Assembly: GCA_015232865.1 (NCBI GenBank) | Contig: JADFYU010000001.1 | Coordinates: 62,001-126,000, forward strand | Direction of reading: 5' to 3' | From: Magnetococcales bacterium | GTDB lineage: Bacteria; Pseudomonadota; Magnetococcia; Magnetococcales; UBA8363 | Length of the DNA: 64,000 nucleotides | Part shown: piece after piece, positions 1 to 8,505 of the stretch | Numbering within the stretch: the stretch's first letter is position 1 | How the letters are laid out: the number at the start of each line of letters is the position of its first letter | Translations under genes and position numbers: made by a program | Notes under the pieces: generated by a model | What the model was told of the DNA's origin: nothing | What the model saw: the letters and a program-made list of their open reading frames with translations, nothing else | The model's database searches: none

Positions 1-2
1 GC

Positions 3-791
3 CAACCCTGTCACGCAACGGCCAACCGGCCCGAACATCCCTGCTATCCCTGCTCGGGATATGGAATTGATTGTCTTTTGAACGAAACCTTGAAAACCGG
101 TAAAATGGTCACTCAGGAGATCCAGCATGCCGACGAAAACAGCCAGACGCGATATACCAAGATCATCACCACCCCCATTCGTCAGGAGGGTCGGTCCGCC
201 GCTCCCGTTCTGCTGGTGGCTCGGGACGTGACCAAAGCCCGGCTTCTACAGGATCGCCTTAAACATATGGCCTTTCACGATGTGCTGACCGGCCTGCCCA
301 ACCGACAGCTCTTCTACGATCGCATCTACCAATCCCTGGCCATGAGCCGCCGTTACAACAAGATGATGGCGGTGATGTTTTTTGACCTGGATCGCTTTAA
401 GGTCATCAACGATACCCTCGGTCACGATATCGGCGACCTGTTGCTGGTCGAGGTGGCCAAACGTCTGGTGGAAGGGGTTCGGCAGAGCGATACCATTGCC
501 CGGATGGGGGGAGATGAGTTTACCGCTGTTCTCAACGAGGTGGATGATATTGCTCAAGTTCAAAAAGTGGCCCGGAAAATCCTGCAAGCCCTGGCCGCCG
601 AATTTTGTCTGGGCGAACATCGACTCACCATCACAACCAGCATCGGCATCTCCCTGTTTCCTCAAGACGGAAAATCCATGGAAGAGCTGACCAAACACGC
701 CGACAAGGCACTCTACCAAGCAAAGGGAGCGGGCCGGAATACCGTCAGGTTTTACTCGGCCCAACCGGATTCCGCTGCTGCCAGTCCGTAA
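3..791 (+). CDS. PAS-linked diguanylate cyclase (GGDEF), 5' end outside window
   Basis: The reading frame is open from the left edge, so the N-terminus is missing; the TTG at 78 is not a convincing start. The first visible residues contain Cys-rich text (HPCYPC) followed by LNETLKTGK, which resembles the end of a PAS-type sensor domain. A full GGDEF domain follows (LTGLPNRQLFYDR, FFDLDRFKVIND, ARMGGDEF). The active-site GGDEF is intact, and an RxxD product-inhibition site (RQSD) lies five residues before it, so feedback-inhibited synthesis of cyclic di-GMP from GTP is likely. The signal sensed cannot be told from this fragment. It converges on the minus-strand gene ending at 850. Confidence 0.85.
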   Translation, partial: QPCHATANRPEHPCYPCSGYGIDCLLNETLKTGKMVTQEIQHADENSQTRYTKIITTPIRQEGRSAAPVLLVARDVTKARLLQDRLKHMAFHDVLTGLPNRQLFYDRIYQSLAMSRRYNKMMAVMFFDLDRFKVINDTLGHDIGDLLLVEVAKRLVEGVRQSDTIARMGGDEFTAVLNEVDDIAQVQKVARKILQALAAEFCLGEHRLTITTSIGISLFPQDGKSMEELTKHADKALYQAKGAGRNTVRFYSAQPDSAAASP

Positions 792-849
792 TCCCAGATT
801 TGGCCGTCGTTTTTGACCGAACCGCCAAAGTCGGATTGATGACTGGTAT

Positions 850-1176
850 TCATTCAGGGTCAGGGATCGTGAGTTGGTAGGTTTTCAGGGCGTGTCTCAA
901 GGGGGCGAGGAGGCTGGATTCGCTGGGCAGTGCCGGGTTGAGCTGGATCAGGCTGGGGCCTAACAGGGTGGGGATATCGGCTGTCGGCGTTTCAAAAAGT
1001 TTAAAGCGGATTCGATCCCGCTCTTTTTTGATGGTCGAATAGGCCCAGGCAATCTCTTTAGCCCGATTGGGGGAGGTGGTTTCCGGGTGAAGGGCGACCA
1101 GTCGTTGGTAGGCGGCTTCGACGGCTGAATCGTCTACCTCGGTGGCTAGGTTGAGTAGATGAAAGGGGTTTTTCAT
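850..1176 (-). CDS. small J-domain-like protein with HPE instead of HPD
   Basis: A 108-residue protein whose first 60 residues follow the J-domain layout: an NPFHLLNL start, helix II AVEAAYQRLVALHP, and a later EIAWAYSTIKKERDR segment. The loop tripeptide that activates DnaK in true J proteins (HPD) reads HPE here, so Hsp70 stimulation is doubtful. The remaining 45 residues match nothing I recognise. Its ATG overlaps the stop of the upstream TPR gene (ATGA), so the two are probably translationally coupled and may act together. Function unknown; the J-like fold is inferred from pattern only. Confidence 0.6.
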   Translation of the reverse strand: MKNPFHLLNLATEVDDSAVEAAYQRLVALHPETTSPNRAKEIAWAYSTIKKERDRIRFKLFETPTADIPTLLGPSLIQLNPALPSESSLLAPLRHALKTYQLTIPDPE

Positions 1177-3536
1177 TCGAACAGATCCATTTCAAGTTGA
1201 CGCATGGGCGGTGGGTTTTTTTTCTTGGGCCGGGATGTCGGGCCTTCCTCCCGATCGGTGGCTTTATCGATGAGATAAGAGAGGATGAAGGGGCCGCGAC
1301 TGGCATATTCGCTCTCGGCCAGCTGCTCCAACAACAGCCGACGCAGACCGGACTCGCTCAGGGATTGGCGGCTTTGACCAAACTCCGATTCGATGAGTTT
1401 TTTTAGACTCTTGACCAGCTGTCGTTCGAGCAGTTTTGGAATTTTGGCTGGAGAGCGCGCCCCCAGATTGCGCCGACTGCCGGAGGGGGAGTGTCCCATC
1501 AGGCAATCGATGCGTCGTGCGGTCTGGTTGTCACCGCGACGGGCTACAGTCGGCAGGGCCTCTCGCAGAGCAAAATATCCTTCGTCAGAAATACGATGGG
1601 TCTCGCCGAGACTCTCTCCATAAAGCTGAAAAAAGAGGAAGGCCGGTTCGCTCGCCCAGCGTTTTTGACCCACCCGGGCATATTTATTCAGCAGGAGGAA
1701 ATGTTTGACATGGAAGAGATCTTCACACAGATCCAGCTGTTCCTGTTTGGAAAAATCCAATCGGCTGGCCTGCTCCAGATAGTTGTTCAGCCGGTCGAAC
1801 ACCTCAGGAACGAGGGGATTTTTCAGGTCATGATGGTGGCGGATGAGGGAGAGAATCTCTTTGGTTTCAATTTTTGATTGCGGGGTCTTTGTCGATTGGT
1901 CGAGCCGCTGAAGGTAGTCATAAATACGGCTTTTGGCAATGCCCATCTGTCCGGCCTCAAAGAGTAGAAACAGCGGGAAACTGGGGCTGCCTTTGGCCAG
2001 GGTCTCCCCCTGCTGTAAAAAATGGTTCTCTGATTCATAATCCCCGCGTTGATATTCCAGGAGAGCCTGTAGAGTGTGAATCTGGCTGTTCAAGCGTTTG
2101 TCGGTCGAGTGCTTCAATGCCGATTTCAACCCTTTTTCAGCCAGGCTCAAGCGACCGGCCTTGATCTGGTTGCGGGCCTGTTGTAACAGGGCGTTGATGA
2201 GCAGGGTTGAAATGTGCCTCTCTTCCGGGGCGAGGCGCAGGACTTTTTTGGCCAGGGTCGTGGCTTTTTTGTAGGATTTTCTACTCAGGGCCGCCTCGGC
2301 GGCCACCCGCAAAATCTCCGGCTCATCGGGGAAACGCTGCTCGGCTTGGCTGACCAGTCGGTGATAGCCGGATTGATCTTCATCCTGACTGTGCCAATGG
2401 AGAAGTTGTAGTACAGTTTGACTGTCATCAGGGTCGTGTTCCAGAGCCTCTTGAAGGTGATCGATGATGTGGCGACGGGACGGCCAGGGAGCGGACTCCT
2501 CCAGGGCGGCAAACTGTTTGTGGATTTGGGAAACATAGAGGGATTGCAGCGGGGTGTCCGGCTCCTCCTTGATCCGTTTGAGAACCTGCTTCCAGTAGGA
2601 ATTGGTTCGAACCCGATGCTTTTTGGCTTGGTGATGCAGAGCCAGTAAGCGGGCGGTCTCCAGCTCGCTAAAGGGGCCGAAACGGGCCTCCACTTCCGAT
2701 CTTTTAGCCAGATTATCCACCAGCAGATCCAATAAACAGCTTCGAATCCAAGGGCCAGGCAGCTCTTTGGGATAGTCGAGCAGGGCGTTGAGGCGTTGTC
2801 TGCTTCGGGTGGCTTTGGTCAATTGGTTCAGCAGGACCAGCAGGTCGGCCTCTATGCCCATCATCCGGGCGAGCAGTTGTTGATCCGCTTCAGGAACCTG
2901 CATCAATGCCCGCACCAACGGTGCCCCGGTCAGGGTTCTTATGCCGGCAATTCTGGCCAAAGAGGCAAAAGGGGAGTTGGCCGGTATGCTTTGGATCTGT
3001 TGAAGAATTTGTGCAGGCTCCTGGGTCGAGATTGCCAACCCTTTGAGAATGGAGGTGAAGGCTTTGAACGGAGAGTTGTCGGGTAGCTTGGAACCGCTTT
3101 TTTCCAGTTGGTCGGGCCGGTTTTTGCAGAAGGCTCGAAGGGCTGCTTTCGCCGGTTTTAATTCTTGAAGAATTTTTTCTTTTGGCGGAATGTTCTGGGC
3201 AACTTCCGGGCTGCCGATCAATAGGTTTGCCGCCAAAAGGGCGGAAAAATTTTGATGCAGATCAGGGTGCTGTTTTTCCAGCAGGCGGTGATGAGCAAAA
3301 AAAAGTTGCGTCGCCGGACCCATCTGTTGACTGTTGACCAGCCAGGTCAGAAGCGGGGCCGGGTCCAAGGGGGTCGGGGAGAGACGATTCGCCTGTTGCC
3401 ACAAGATGGCCGCCTCTTTGAAGAGACCGTCCCTGGCCATCTCCCGGCTCCGTTTCATGTGGGCCGACACCAATCGCTGATTGGAGGTCGGCTCTGTGGC
3501 AGAGGGCGTTTGGTTTTTATTGCCTGATTCCGTCAT
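1173..3536 (-). CDS. large tetratricopeptide-like helical protein, function unknown
   Basis: A 787-residue protein, rich in Ala, Leu, Gln and Lys, without signal peptide or membrane segments. It contains TPR-like helical pairs, for example around residues 30-60 (AARDGLFKEAAILWQQANRL-type layout) and 400-520 (YKKATTLAKKVLRLAPEE, KAGRLSLAEKGLKSALKHS). The C-terminus is Pro/Lys rich. TPR solenoids mediate protein-protein contacts; no catalytic motif is visible. The ATG at 3536 is the first in frame. It shares a probably divergent promoter region (3537-3631) with mutM and overlaps the J-like gene downstream by four bases. Confidence 0.65.
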   Translation of the reverse strand: MTESGNKNQTPSATEPTSNQRLVSAHMKRSREMARDGLFKEAAILWQQANRLSPTPLDPAPLLTWLVNSQQMGPATQLFFAHHRLLEKQHPDLHQNFSALLAANLLIGSPEVAQNIPPKEKILQELKPAKAALRAFCKNRPDQLEKSGSKLPDNSPFKAFTSILKGLAISTQEPAQILQQIQSIPANSPFASLARIAGIRTLTGAPLVRALMQVPEADQQLLARMMGIEADLLVLLNQLTKATRSRQRLNALLDYPKELPGPWIRSCLLDLLVDNLAKRSEVEARFGPFSELETARLLALHHQAKKHRVRTNSYWKQVLKRIKEEPDTPLQSLYVSQIHKQFAALEESAPWPSRRHIIDHLQEALEHDPDDSQTVLQLLHWHSQDEDQSGYHRLVSQAEQRFPDEPEILRVAAEAALSRKSYKKATTLAKKVLRLAPEERHISTLLINALLQQARNQIKAGRLSLAEKGLKSALKHSTDKRLNSQIHTLQALLEYQRGDYESENHFLQQGETLAKGSPSFPLFLLFEAGQMGIAKSRIYDYLQRLDQSTKTPQSKIETKEILSLIRHHHDLKNPLVPEVFDRLNNYLEQASRLDFSKQEQLDLCEDLFHVKHFLLLNKYARVGQKRWASEPAFLFFQLYGESLGETHRISDEGYFALREALPTVARRGDNQTARRIDCLMGHSPSGSRRNLGARSPAKIPKLLERQLVKSLKKLIESEFGQSRQSLSESGLRRLLLEQLAESEYASRGPFILSYLIDKATDREEGPTSRPKKKNPPPMRQLEMDLFE

Positions 3537-3631
3537 GGTTCCTATAAGAAATAAAAGTTTTCAAATAGTCTACGCAAGCAGATGACAGTATGCCGCAACC
3601 CAGTCCATAAACCAAGTCTTGGAGAATCCCC

Positions 3632-4453
3632 ATGCCAGAATTGCCGGAGGTCGAGACCATTCGTCGGGGTTTGGAACCCCTGTTGTCTGACCAGATTATA
3701 CGGCAGGTAACGGTGCGTCGCCCGGACCTGCGTTGGCCCATTCCAGCTGAGGTGTTGCGCCAATCCCTGCCGGGTCAGACCATTTTGGCGGTCACTCGCC
3801 GGGGAAAATATCTGCTTTTGCCCATCGCGGACGGAACCCTGATTGTGCATCTGGGTATGTCCGGTGTTTTGCGCTATCTGGCTGCCGATACCCCTTTTGT
3901 GAAACATGACCATTTTGACCTGGCTCTTGGCAACGGCGCCCATCTGCGTCTCAACGATCCGCGCCGGTTTGGGGCGGTGCTCTGGACGACGCAACCGGCC
4001 AAATCCCATCCGCTGATCGCCTCCTTGGGCCCGGAACCGTTAACCGACGATTTCAGCAAAAAACAGCTCTATGAGCAGTCGCGGGGGCGAAAGCTGGCGA
4101 TTAAAAATTTTATCATGGACGCCCATCATGTGGTGGGGGTGGGCAATATCTATGCGGCAGAGGCTCTTTTTTTGGCCGGCATCCACCCCGAACAAGCGGC
4201 TGGGGATCTGACCAAACCAGCGGCTGAAAGATTGGTGTCGGCCATCAAGAAGGTGTTGACCTTCGCCATCGAGCAGGGTGGCACCACCCTCAAGGATTTT
4301 CGACACTCCGATGGTCAGCCCGGCTATTTTCAGCAATCGTTGAATGTCTATGGCCGCCAGGGCCAGGGGTGCCCGGCCTGTTCCACCCCCATCGAGCAGA
4401 TTCGATTGGGCGGGCGCAGCACCGCTTTTTGCCCTCAGTGTCAGAAGTGTTAA
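3632..4453 (+). CDS. mutM: formamidopyrimidine-DNA glycosylase MutM/Fpg
   Basis: This base-excision repair enzyme removes 8-oxoguanine and ring-opened purines and cuts the abasic site. The 273 residues are normal length. Start MPELPEVETIRRGL contains the N-terminal Pro2 nucleophile and Glu3 exposed after Met removal. The conserved Lys in the RGKYLLL segment and the NIYAAEALF helix-two-turn-helix are present. The C-terminal zinc finger has CPAC and CPQC pairs, ending in QKC. It is transcribed alone, convergent with nadK. Protection against oxidative DNA damage fits an iron-rich, microaerophilic lifestyle, but that is inference. Confidence 0.97.
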   Translation: MPELPEVETIRRGLEPLLSDQIIRQVTVRRPDLRWPIPAEVLRQSLPGQTILAVTRRGKYLLLPIADGTLIVHLGMSGVLRYLAADTPFVKHDHFDLALGNGAHLRLNDPRRFGAVLWTTQPAKSHPLIASLGPEPLTDDFSKKQLYEQSRGRKLAIKNFIMDAHHVVGVGNIYAAEALFLAGIHPEQAAGDLTKPAAERLVSAIKKVLTFAIEQGGTTLKDFRHSDGQPGYFQQSLNVYGRQGQGCPACSTPIEQIRLGGRSTAFCPQCQKC

Positions 4454-4479
4454 AACCAAGATTCCTTTTTTTCGATATC

Positions 4480-5367
4480 TTAAGTGCCGACCTGCTCTCC
4501 CCAGCGGAGTTTTTGGCGCAGCACGGAATAATAGTTTCGGTTGGGGGCGTGAAGGACCCGTAACGTATGTTTGGATTGGCGGATGATGATCTTGTCTCCG
4601 TTGTAGAGTGGAAAGCCGGTCTGTCCGTCCAGGGTCAGGCGTTGATCGTCGCCGGTATCCTTGGCCAGGATGACGGTAATCTCTCCGCTACCCGGAACGG
4701 CTATGGGTCGATTGGCCAGGGTGTGGGGACAGATGGGAACGATGAGGATGGTGTTGAGGGTCGGGTGGATGATGGGGCCGCCGGCTGAGAGGGAATAGGC
4801 GGTGGAGCCGGTCGGTGTGGCCAGTATCAAGCCGTCGGCCCGACTGGAGAAGACAAATCGCTTATCGATGAAGACCTGAAATTCCAACATTCGGGCCAAG
4901 GCCCCTTTGTGGATGACGGCATCGTTCAAGACCAGATGCTTGAGAACCTCTTCACCGCTGCGCTGCACCCGTACCGACAGCAGCATGCGCTCTTCCAGAT
5001 GAAACTGTCCGGCCAGCACCTCGGCCATGGTTTTGAGCATGTCCTCTTGGGGAACCTCGGTCAAGAAACCCAATCGGCCCATATTGATGCCGAGCAGGGG
5101 GGTAGTGGCGGTTCCGTTGGCTCTGAACGCGGCGATGAATGTGCCATCGCCACCGACGGCCACGATCAGGTCTCGACCTTCGGCCAGCCGATTTTGTGGC
5201 ACAACCGAAACCATCAGATCGGAGATATCAATATCCTGCGCCACCTCTTCGGAGATGGTCACCGTACAGTCGTGTTGACAAAGCCAATGGGCCAGTTTGG
5301 CGGTGGCTTGTAGTGCCTGGGGATCGGAAAGCTTAGTAATGATACCGATATCGCGCATGATCTGCAT
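4480..5367 (-). CDS. nadK: NAD kinase
   Basis: Phosphorylates NAD to NADP with ATP or polyphosphate. Key signatures are the GGDG motif (VAVGGDGTFIAAF), the GINMGRLGFLTE segment, NDAVIHKG, and the ATPTGSTAYSLSAGGPI loop that binds NAD. I chose the ATG at 5367, giving 295 residues as usual for the family. A TTG ten codons upstream (5397) is also in frame but lengthens the protein without homologous sequence. It is divergent from folE2 across a 160-200 bp gap. No regulatory site was recognised. Confidence 0.95.
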   Translation of the reverse strand: MQIMRDIGIITKLSDPQALQATAKLAHWLCQHDCTVTISEEVAQDIDISDLMVSVVPQNRLAEGRDLIVAVGGDGTFIAAFRANGTATTPLLGINMGRLGFLTEVPQEDMLKTMAEVLAGQFHLEERMLLSVRVQRSGEEVLKHLVLNDAVIHKGALARMLEFQVFIDKRFVFSSRADGLILATPTGSTAYSLSAGGPIIHPTLNTILIVPICPHTLANRPIAVPGSGEITVILAKDTGDDQRLTLDGQTGFPLYNGDKIIIRQSKHTLRVLHAPNRNYYSVLRQKLRWGEQVGT

Positions 5368-5561
5368 GTATTTTTCTTGATGATTATTGTGTGACAAGTA
5401 TCAGTATTGACTGGATTCTTGTCGGGTTCAGCCTGTTTATTTGTGGGAGTTTTTTTGTCGGAATTCTCAAAAAAAATTGCCCATCCACAAAGGCAATCAT
5501 ACACTATGCGAAATATAATCCCAATGGACTTGATTAAACTAAATGGCGGTATAACCCAATT

Positions 5562-6377
5562 ATGGATCTTGACACACCCAGTATAGAGACATCGACGCTG
5601 ACCGATGTGCAATCTCTTCGTGACCATCGCCGGTTGGATATCGACCGGGTGGGGGTCAAGGATATCCGCTATCCGATCATTGTCCGCGATCGAAGCCGTG
5701 GTCAGCAAAACACCGTTGCGTCGGTCAACATGTATGTCAAACTGCCACACCGCTTCAAGGGGACGCACATGTCTCGTTTTCTGGAGGTTCTGGCCGAGCA
5801 TGATCAAGCTATTTCTGTCGAGAACCTGCCGGATATCCTGGAAAAGATCCAAAGCCGACTGGATGCTGAAGAGGCCCATATCGAGCTTAAATTTCCTTAT
5901 TTCATCCGAAAAATGGCTCCGGTCAGCCAAGCGGCGGCCTTGGTCGATTATGAAGTGGAGTTTGCCGGTGTTGTGTCGGGTTCCAAGTATGGAATGACCA
6001 TGAAGGTCATGGTTCCGGTCACCTCCCTGTGCCCCTGTTCCAAAGAGATTTCCGATGCTGGCGCCCACAACCAACGCTCTCATGTGACGGTCTCTCTGCA
6101 ATTTACAAAATTTGTCTGGGTTGAGGAGATTATCGATCTGGTCGAAAACAACGCTTCGTGCCAGCTCTACGCCATTCTCAAACGGCCCGATGAAAAATTT
6201 GTCACCGAAAAAGCCTACAATAATCCCAAATTTGTCGAGGATATGGTTCGATCCGTCGCGGCTGACCTGGAAAAAGATGATCGGGTCAGTTGGTTCATGG
6301 TCGAATCCGAAAACTTTGAATCCATCCACAACCACTCCGCTTATGCCCTGATTGAGCGGGGTCAGAAAGAGCATTAA
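5562..6377 (+). CDS. folE2: GTP cyclohydrolase I type B (FolE2)
   Basis: Converts GTP to dihydroneopterin triphosphate, the first step to tetrahydrofolate. The 271-residue protein shows the COG1469 features: [11 protein letters not shown] near the start, the metal-site cysteine in [22 protein letters not shown], and the late [13 protein letters not shown] segment. Type IB enzymes do not depend strictly on zinc and in some bacteria are under Zur control. No clear Zur box was seen upstream. A TATAAT hexamer at 5514-5519 could be a -10 element, but no convincing -35 was found at the right distance. proS starts six bases downstream. Confidence 0.95.
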   Translation: MDLDTPSIETSTLTDVQSLRDHRRLDIDRVGVKDIRYPIIVRDRSRGQQNTVASVNMYVKLPHRFKGTHMSRFLEVLAEHDQAISVENLPDILEKIQSRLDAEEAHIELKFPYFIRKMAPVSQAAALVDYEVEFAGVVSGSKYGMTMKVMVPVTSLCPCSKEISDAGAHNQRSHVTVSLQFTKFVWVEEIIDLVENNASCQLYAILKRPDEKFVTEKAYNNPKFVEDMVRSVAADLEKDDRVSWFMVESENFESIHNHSAYALIERGQKEH

Positions 6378-6382
6378 GAATC

Positions 6383-8125
6383 ATGCGATTAAGTCAAACT
6401 TTTGTTCCGACATTAAAAGAAGATCCGGTCGAGGCGCAGGTCGCTTCCCATAAACTGATGTTGCGCTCCGGGATGATCCGGCAATTGGGTGCCGGCATCT
6501 ACAACTGGTTGCCTTTGGGTTTGCGTGTGTTGCGCAAGGTCGAGACCATTGTTCGGGAGGAGATGGATCGAGCCGGGGCTCAAGAGGTTTTGATGCCGTC
6601 GATTCAACCGGCAGAACTGTGGCAGGAGTCCGGCCGTTGGAAACAGTATGGACCGGAGCTGTTGCGCATCCGGGATCGGGGTGAACGGAATTTTTGTTAT
6701 GGTCCAACCCACGAAGAGGTGATTACCGATCTGGTTCGGCATGAATTGCGTTCCTACAAGCAACTGCCGGCCAACTTTTATCAGATTCAGACCAAATTTC
6801 GCGATGAGGTCAGACCCCGGTTCGGCATCATGCGAGGTCGGGAATTTTTGATGAAGGATGCCTATTCGTTCGACCTGGACCAGACGAGCCTGGACCGCAG
6901 TTATGAGATCATGTTTGAGGCCTACAGCGCTATTTTTAGACGCTGTGGCCTGACTTTTCGTGCGGTGGAGGCCGATACCGGCGCCATCGGTGGTGCCGAC
7001 TCTCATGAGTTTCATGTTCTGGCCAGCTCCGGTGAAGATGAAATCGCCTCCTGTAACCACTGCTCCTACGCCGCCAACATTGAAAAAGCCGTACCCGGAA
7101 AATCAAAGGCAACCCCGGTGTCGGCGAGTGGTGAAGGGTTGTCACGAGTGGAAACGCCGGGAATCAAAACCATCGACGAGGTCGCCGATTTTTTGAAAGT
7201 CCCCCATGCCAAAACGGTGAAATCCCTGGTGGTTGAAACCTCGGAAGGGGCTTGTATGCTGCTGTTGCGGGGGGATCATGCCCTCAACGAGATCAAGGCG
7301 GCCCATCTGCTGGATGGGGAGGATTTTCACATCCCGGACGCCGCTTACGTACAAAACTTGTGTGGTGTGCCGGTGGGATCGTTGGGACCGGTCGGAACGG
7401 CACTCCCCGTTATTGCCGATTGGGCTTTGGCCGACCTGACCGATTTTGTCTGTGGAGCCAATCAGGAAGGGTGGCATCTGACCTCGGTCAATTGGGAGCG
7501 GGATCTGCCTCGGCCCCGATTTGCCGATCTGCGCAACGTACAACCGAAAGACCCTTGCCCCCGCTGTGACGACGGTCAGTTCGGGCTGTTTCGCGGCATC
7601 GAGGTCGGTCACGTTTTCAAGCTGGGTGACAAATATACCAAATCCATGAAGATGACCGTCCTGAATCAAGAGGGACGTGAGCAGACGCCGCTGATGGGCT
7701 GTTACGGTATCGGTGTCTCTCGAACCGTTGCGGCGGCCATCGAACAAAACCACGACGAAAATGGCATAATCTGGCCCATCGCCCTGGCCCCTTTTCAGGT
7801 CGAGATTCTACTGGTCAACCCCAAGGAGACGGAGGCGGCGCAACTGGCCGAATCCTTGTATGTGCAGCTCAAAGAGCAGGGGTTCGATCCGCTTCTGGAT
7901 GATCGTAACGAACGGTTGGGGGTTAAATTCAAGGATGCCGATTTAATCGGTGCACCCATCCGGGCCGTCATCGGCGGGCGGGGGCTTCAAGAGGGGGTCG
8001 TTGAGGTTCAAACCCGAAAAGAGGGCCGTTCCGACAAGATTCCGGTTGTCGAGATCGGCCCATACCTGACCAGTCAACTTCAGGGTTTGATCCATTCGGA
8101 TTTGACGGAGGCGGGAGAGGGGTAA
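6383..8125 (+). CDS. proS: prolyl-tRNA synthetase, bacterial type with editing domain
   Basis: Class II aminoacyl-tRNA synthetase that charges tRNA-Pro. The 580 residues are the usual bacterial ProS length. Motif 1 surrounds LPLGLRVLRKVE, motif 2 includes FRDEVRPRFGIMRGREF, and motif 3 is GCYGIGVSRTVAAA. Between motifs 2 and 3 (about residues 220-380) lies the YbaK-like INS editing domain that clears Ala-tRNA-Pro (KTVKSLVVE, LLLRGDHALNEIK). The C-terminal anticodon-binding domain follows. It lies in a tight run with folE2 (6 bp before) and the PopZ-like gene (1 bp after), so the three are probably co-transcribed. Confidence 0.97.
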   Translation: MRLSQTFVPTLKEDPVEAQVASHKLMLRSGMIRQLGAGIYNWLPLGLRVLRKVETIVREEMDRAGAQEVLMPSIQPAELWQESGRWKQYGPELLRIRDRGERNFCYGPTHEEVITDLVRHELRSYKQLPANFYQIQTKFRDEVRPRFGIMRGREFLMKDAYSFDLDQTSLDRSYEIMFEAYSAIFRRCGLTFRAVEADTGAIGGADSHEFHVLASSGEDEIASCNHCSYAANIEKAVPGKSKATPVSASGEGLSRVETPGIKTIDEVADFLKVPHAKTVKSLVVETSEGACMLLLRGDHALNEIKAAHLLDGEDFHIPDAAYVQNLCGVPVGSLGPVGTALPVIADWALADLTDFVCGANQEGWHLTSVNWERDLPRPRFADLRNVQPKDPCPRCDDGQFGLFRGIEVGHVFKLGDKYTKSMKMTVLNQEGREQTPLMGCYGIGVSRTVAAAIEQNHDENGIIWPIALAPFQVEILLVNPKETEAAQLAESLYVQLKEQGFDPLLDDRNERLGVKFKDADLIGAPIRAVIGGRGLQEGVVEVQTRKEGRSDKIPVVEIGPYLTSQLQGLIHSDLTEAGEG

Positions 8126-8126
8126 G

Positions 8127-8504
8127 ATGTCCAATACACAGAGGGATAAAAGTGCGGTGAAGGCGTTGGAACCGGCTGACTCACCGCAGAGTTCCGGCTC
8201 CGATTTGACACCCGAATTGACCGATTTGACTAAAACGAGCATCCAGGAGATGGTTCGACTGCTTTTGCCAGCCCTGGCGACCCAGGTGATTCAGGAAGAG
8301 ATTGAAAAAATTCACCAGGAAGAGCGCGATCATCCTTTCGAACTGGATCAAAACGCTTTGACGGCAGCCGTTCATCGGGCTTTTGCTTCCCAGATCGAAT
8401 CACTGACCCGCGAGATGATCCAAAATTCGATCAACCAACAGTTACCCGCAGTCGCTGAACAATTGGTTCAGGCCGAGATCGAACGGATCAAGCTCGGGGG
8501 GTAG
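8127..8504 (+). CDS. PopZ-like C-terminal motif protein with a duplicated helix
   Basis: A 125-residue acidic, helical protein. The last 25 residues (LPAVAEQLVQAEIERIK) resemble the C-terminal oligomerisation helix of the alphaproteobacterial pole organiser PopZ (DUF2497). The same pattern occurs earlier (LLPALATQVIQEEIEKI, about residues 45-62), so the motif is duplicated. The N-terminal 35 residues look disordered (Ser, Pro, Asp rich). True PopZ is usually longer, with a Pro-rich spacer. It starts one base after the proS stop and ends two bases from the convergent kinase gene. A polar scaffold role is an inference from the helix only. Confidence 0.5.
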   Translation: MSNTQRDKSAVKALEPADSPQSSGSDLTPELTDLTKTSIQEMVRLLLPALATQVIQEEIEKIHQEERDHPFELDQNALTAAVHRAFASQIESLTREMIQNSINQQLPAVAEQLVQAEIERIKLGG

Positions 8505-8505
8505 C

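Noticed and set aside
5259..6374. 371-codon minus-strand frame spanning the nadK-folE2 region
   Set aside because: It overlaps two well-supported genes and its translation is low in recognisable structure.
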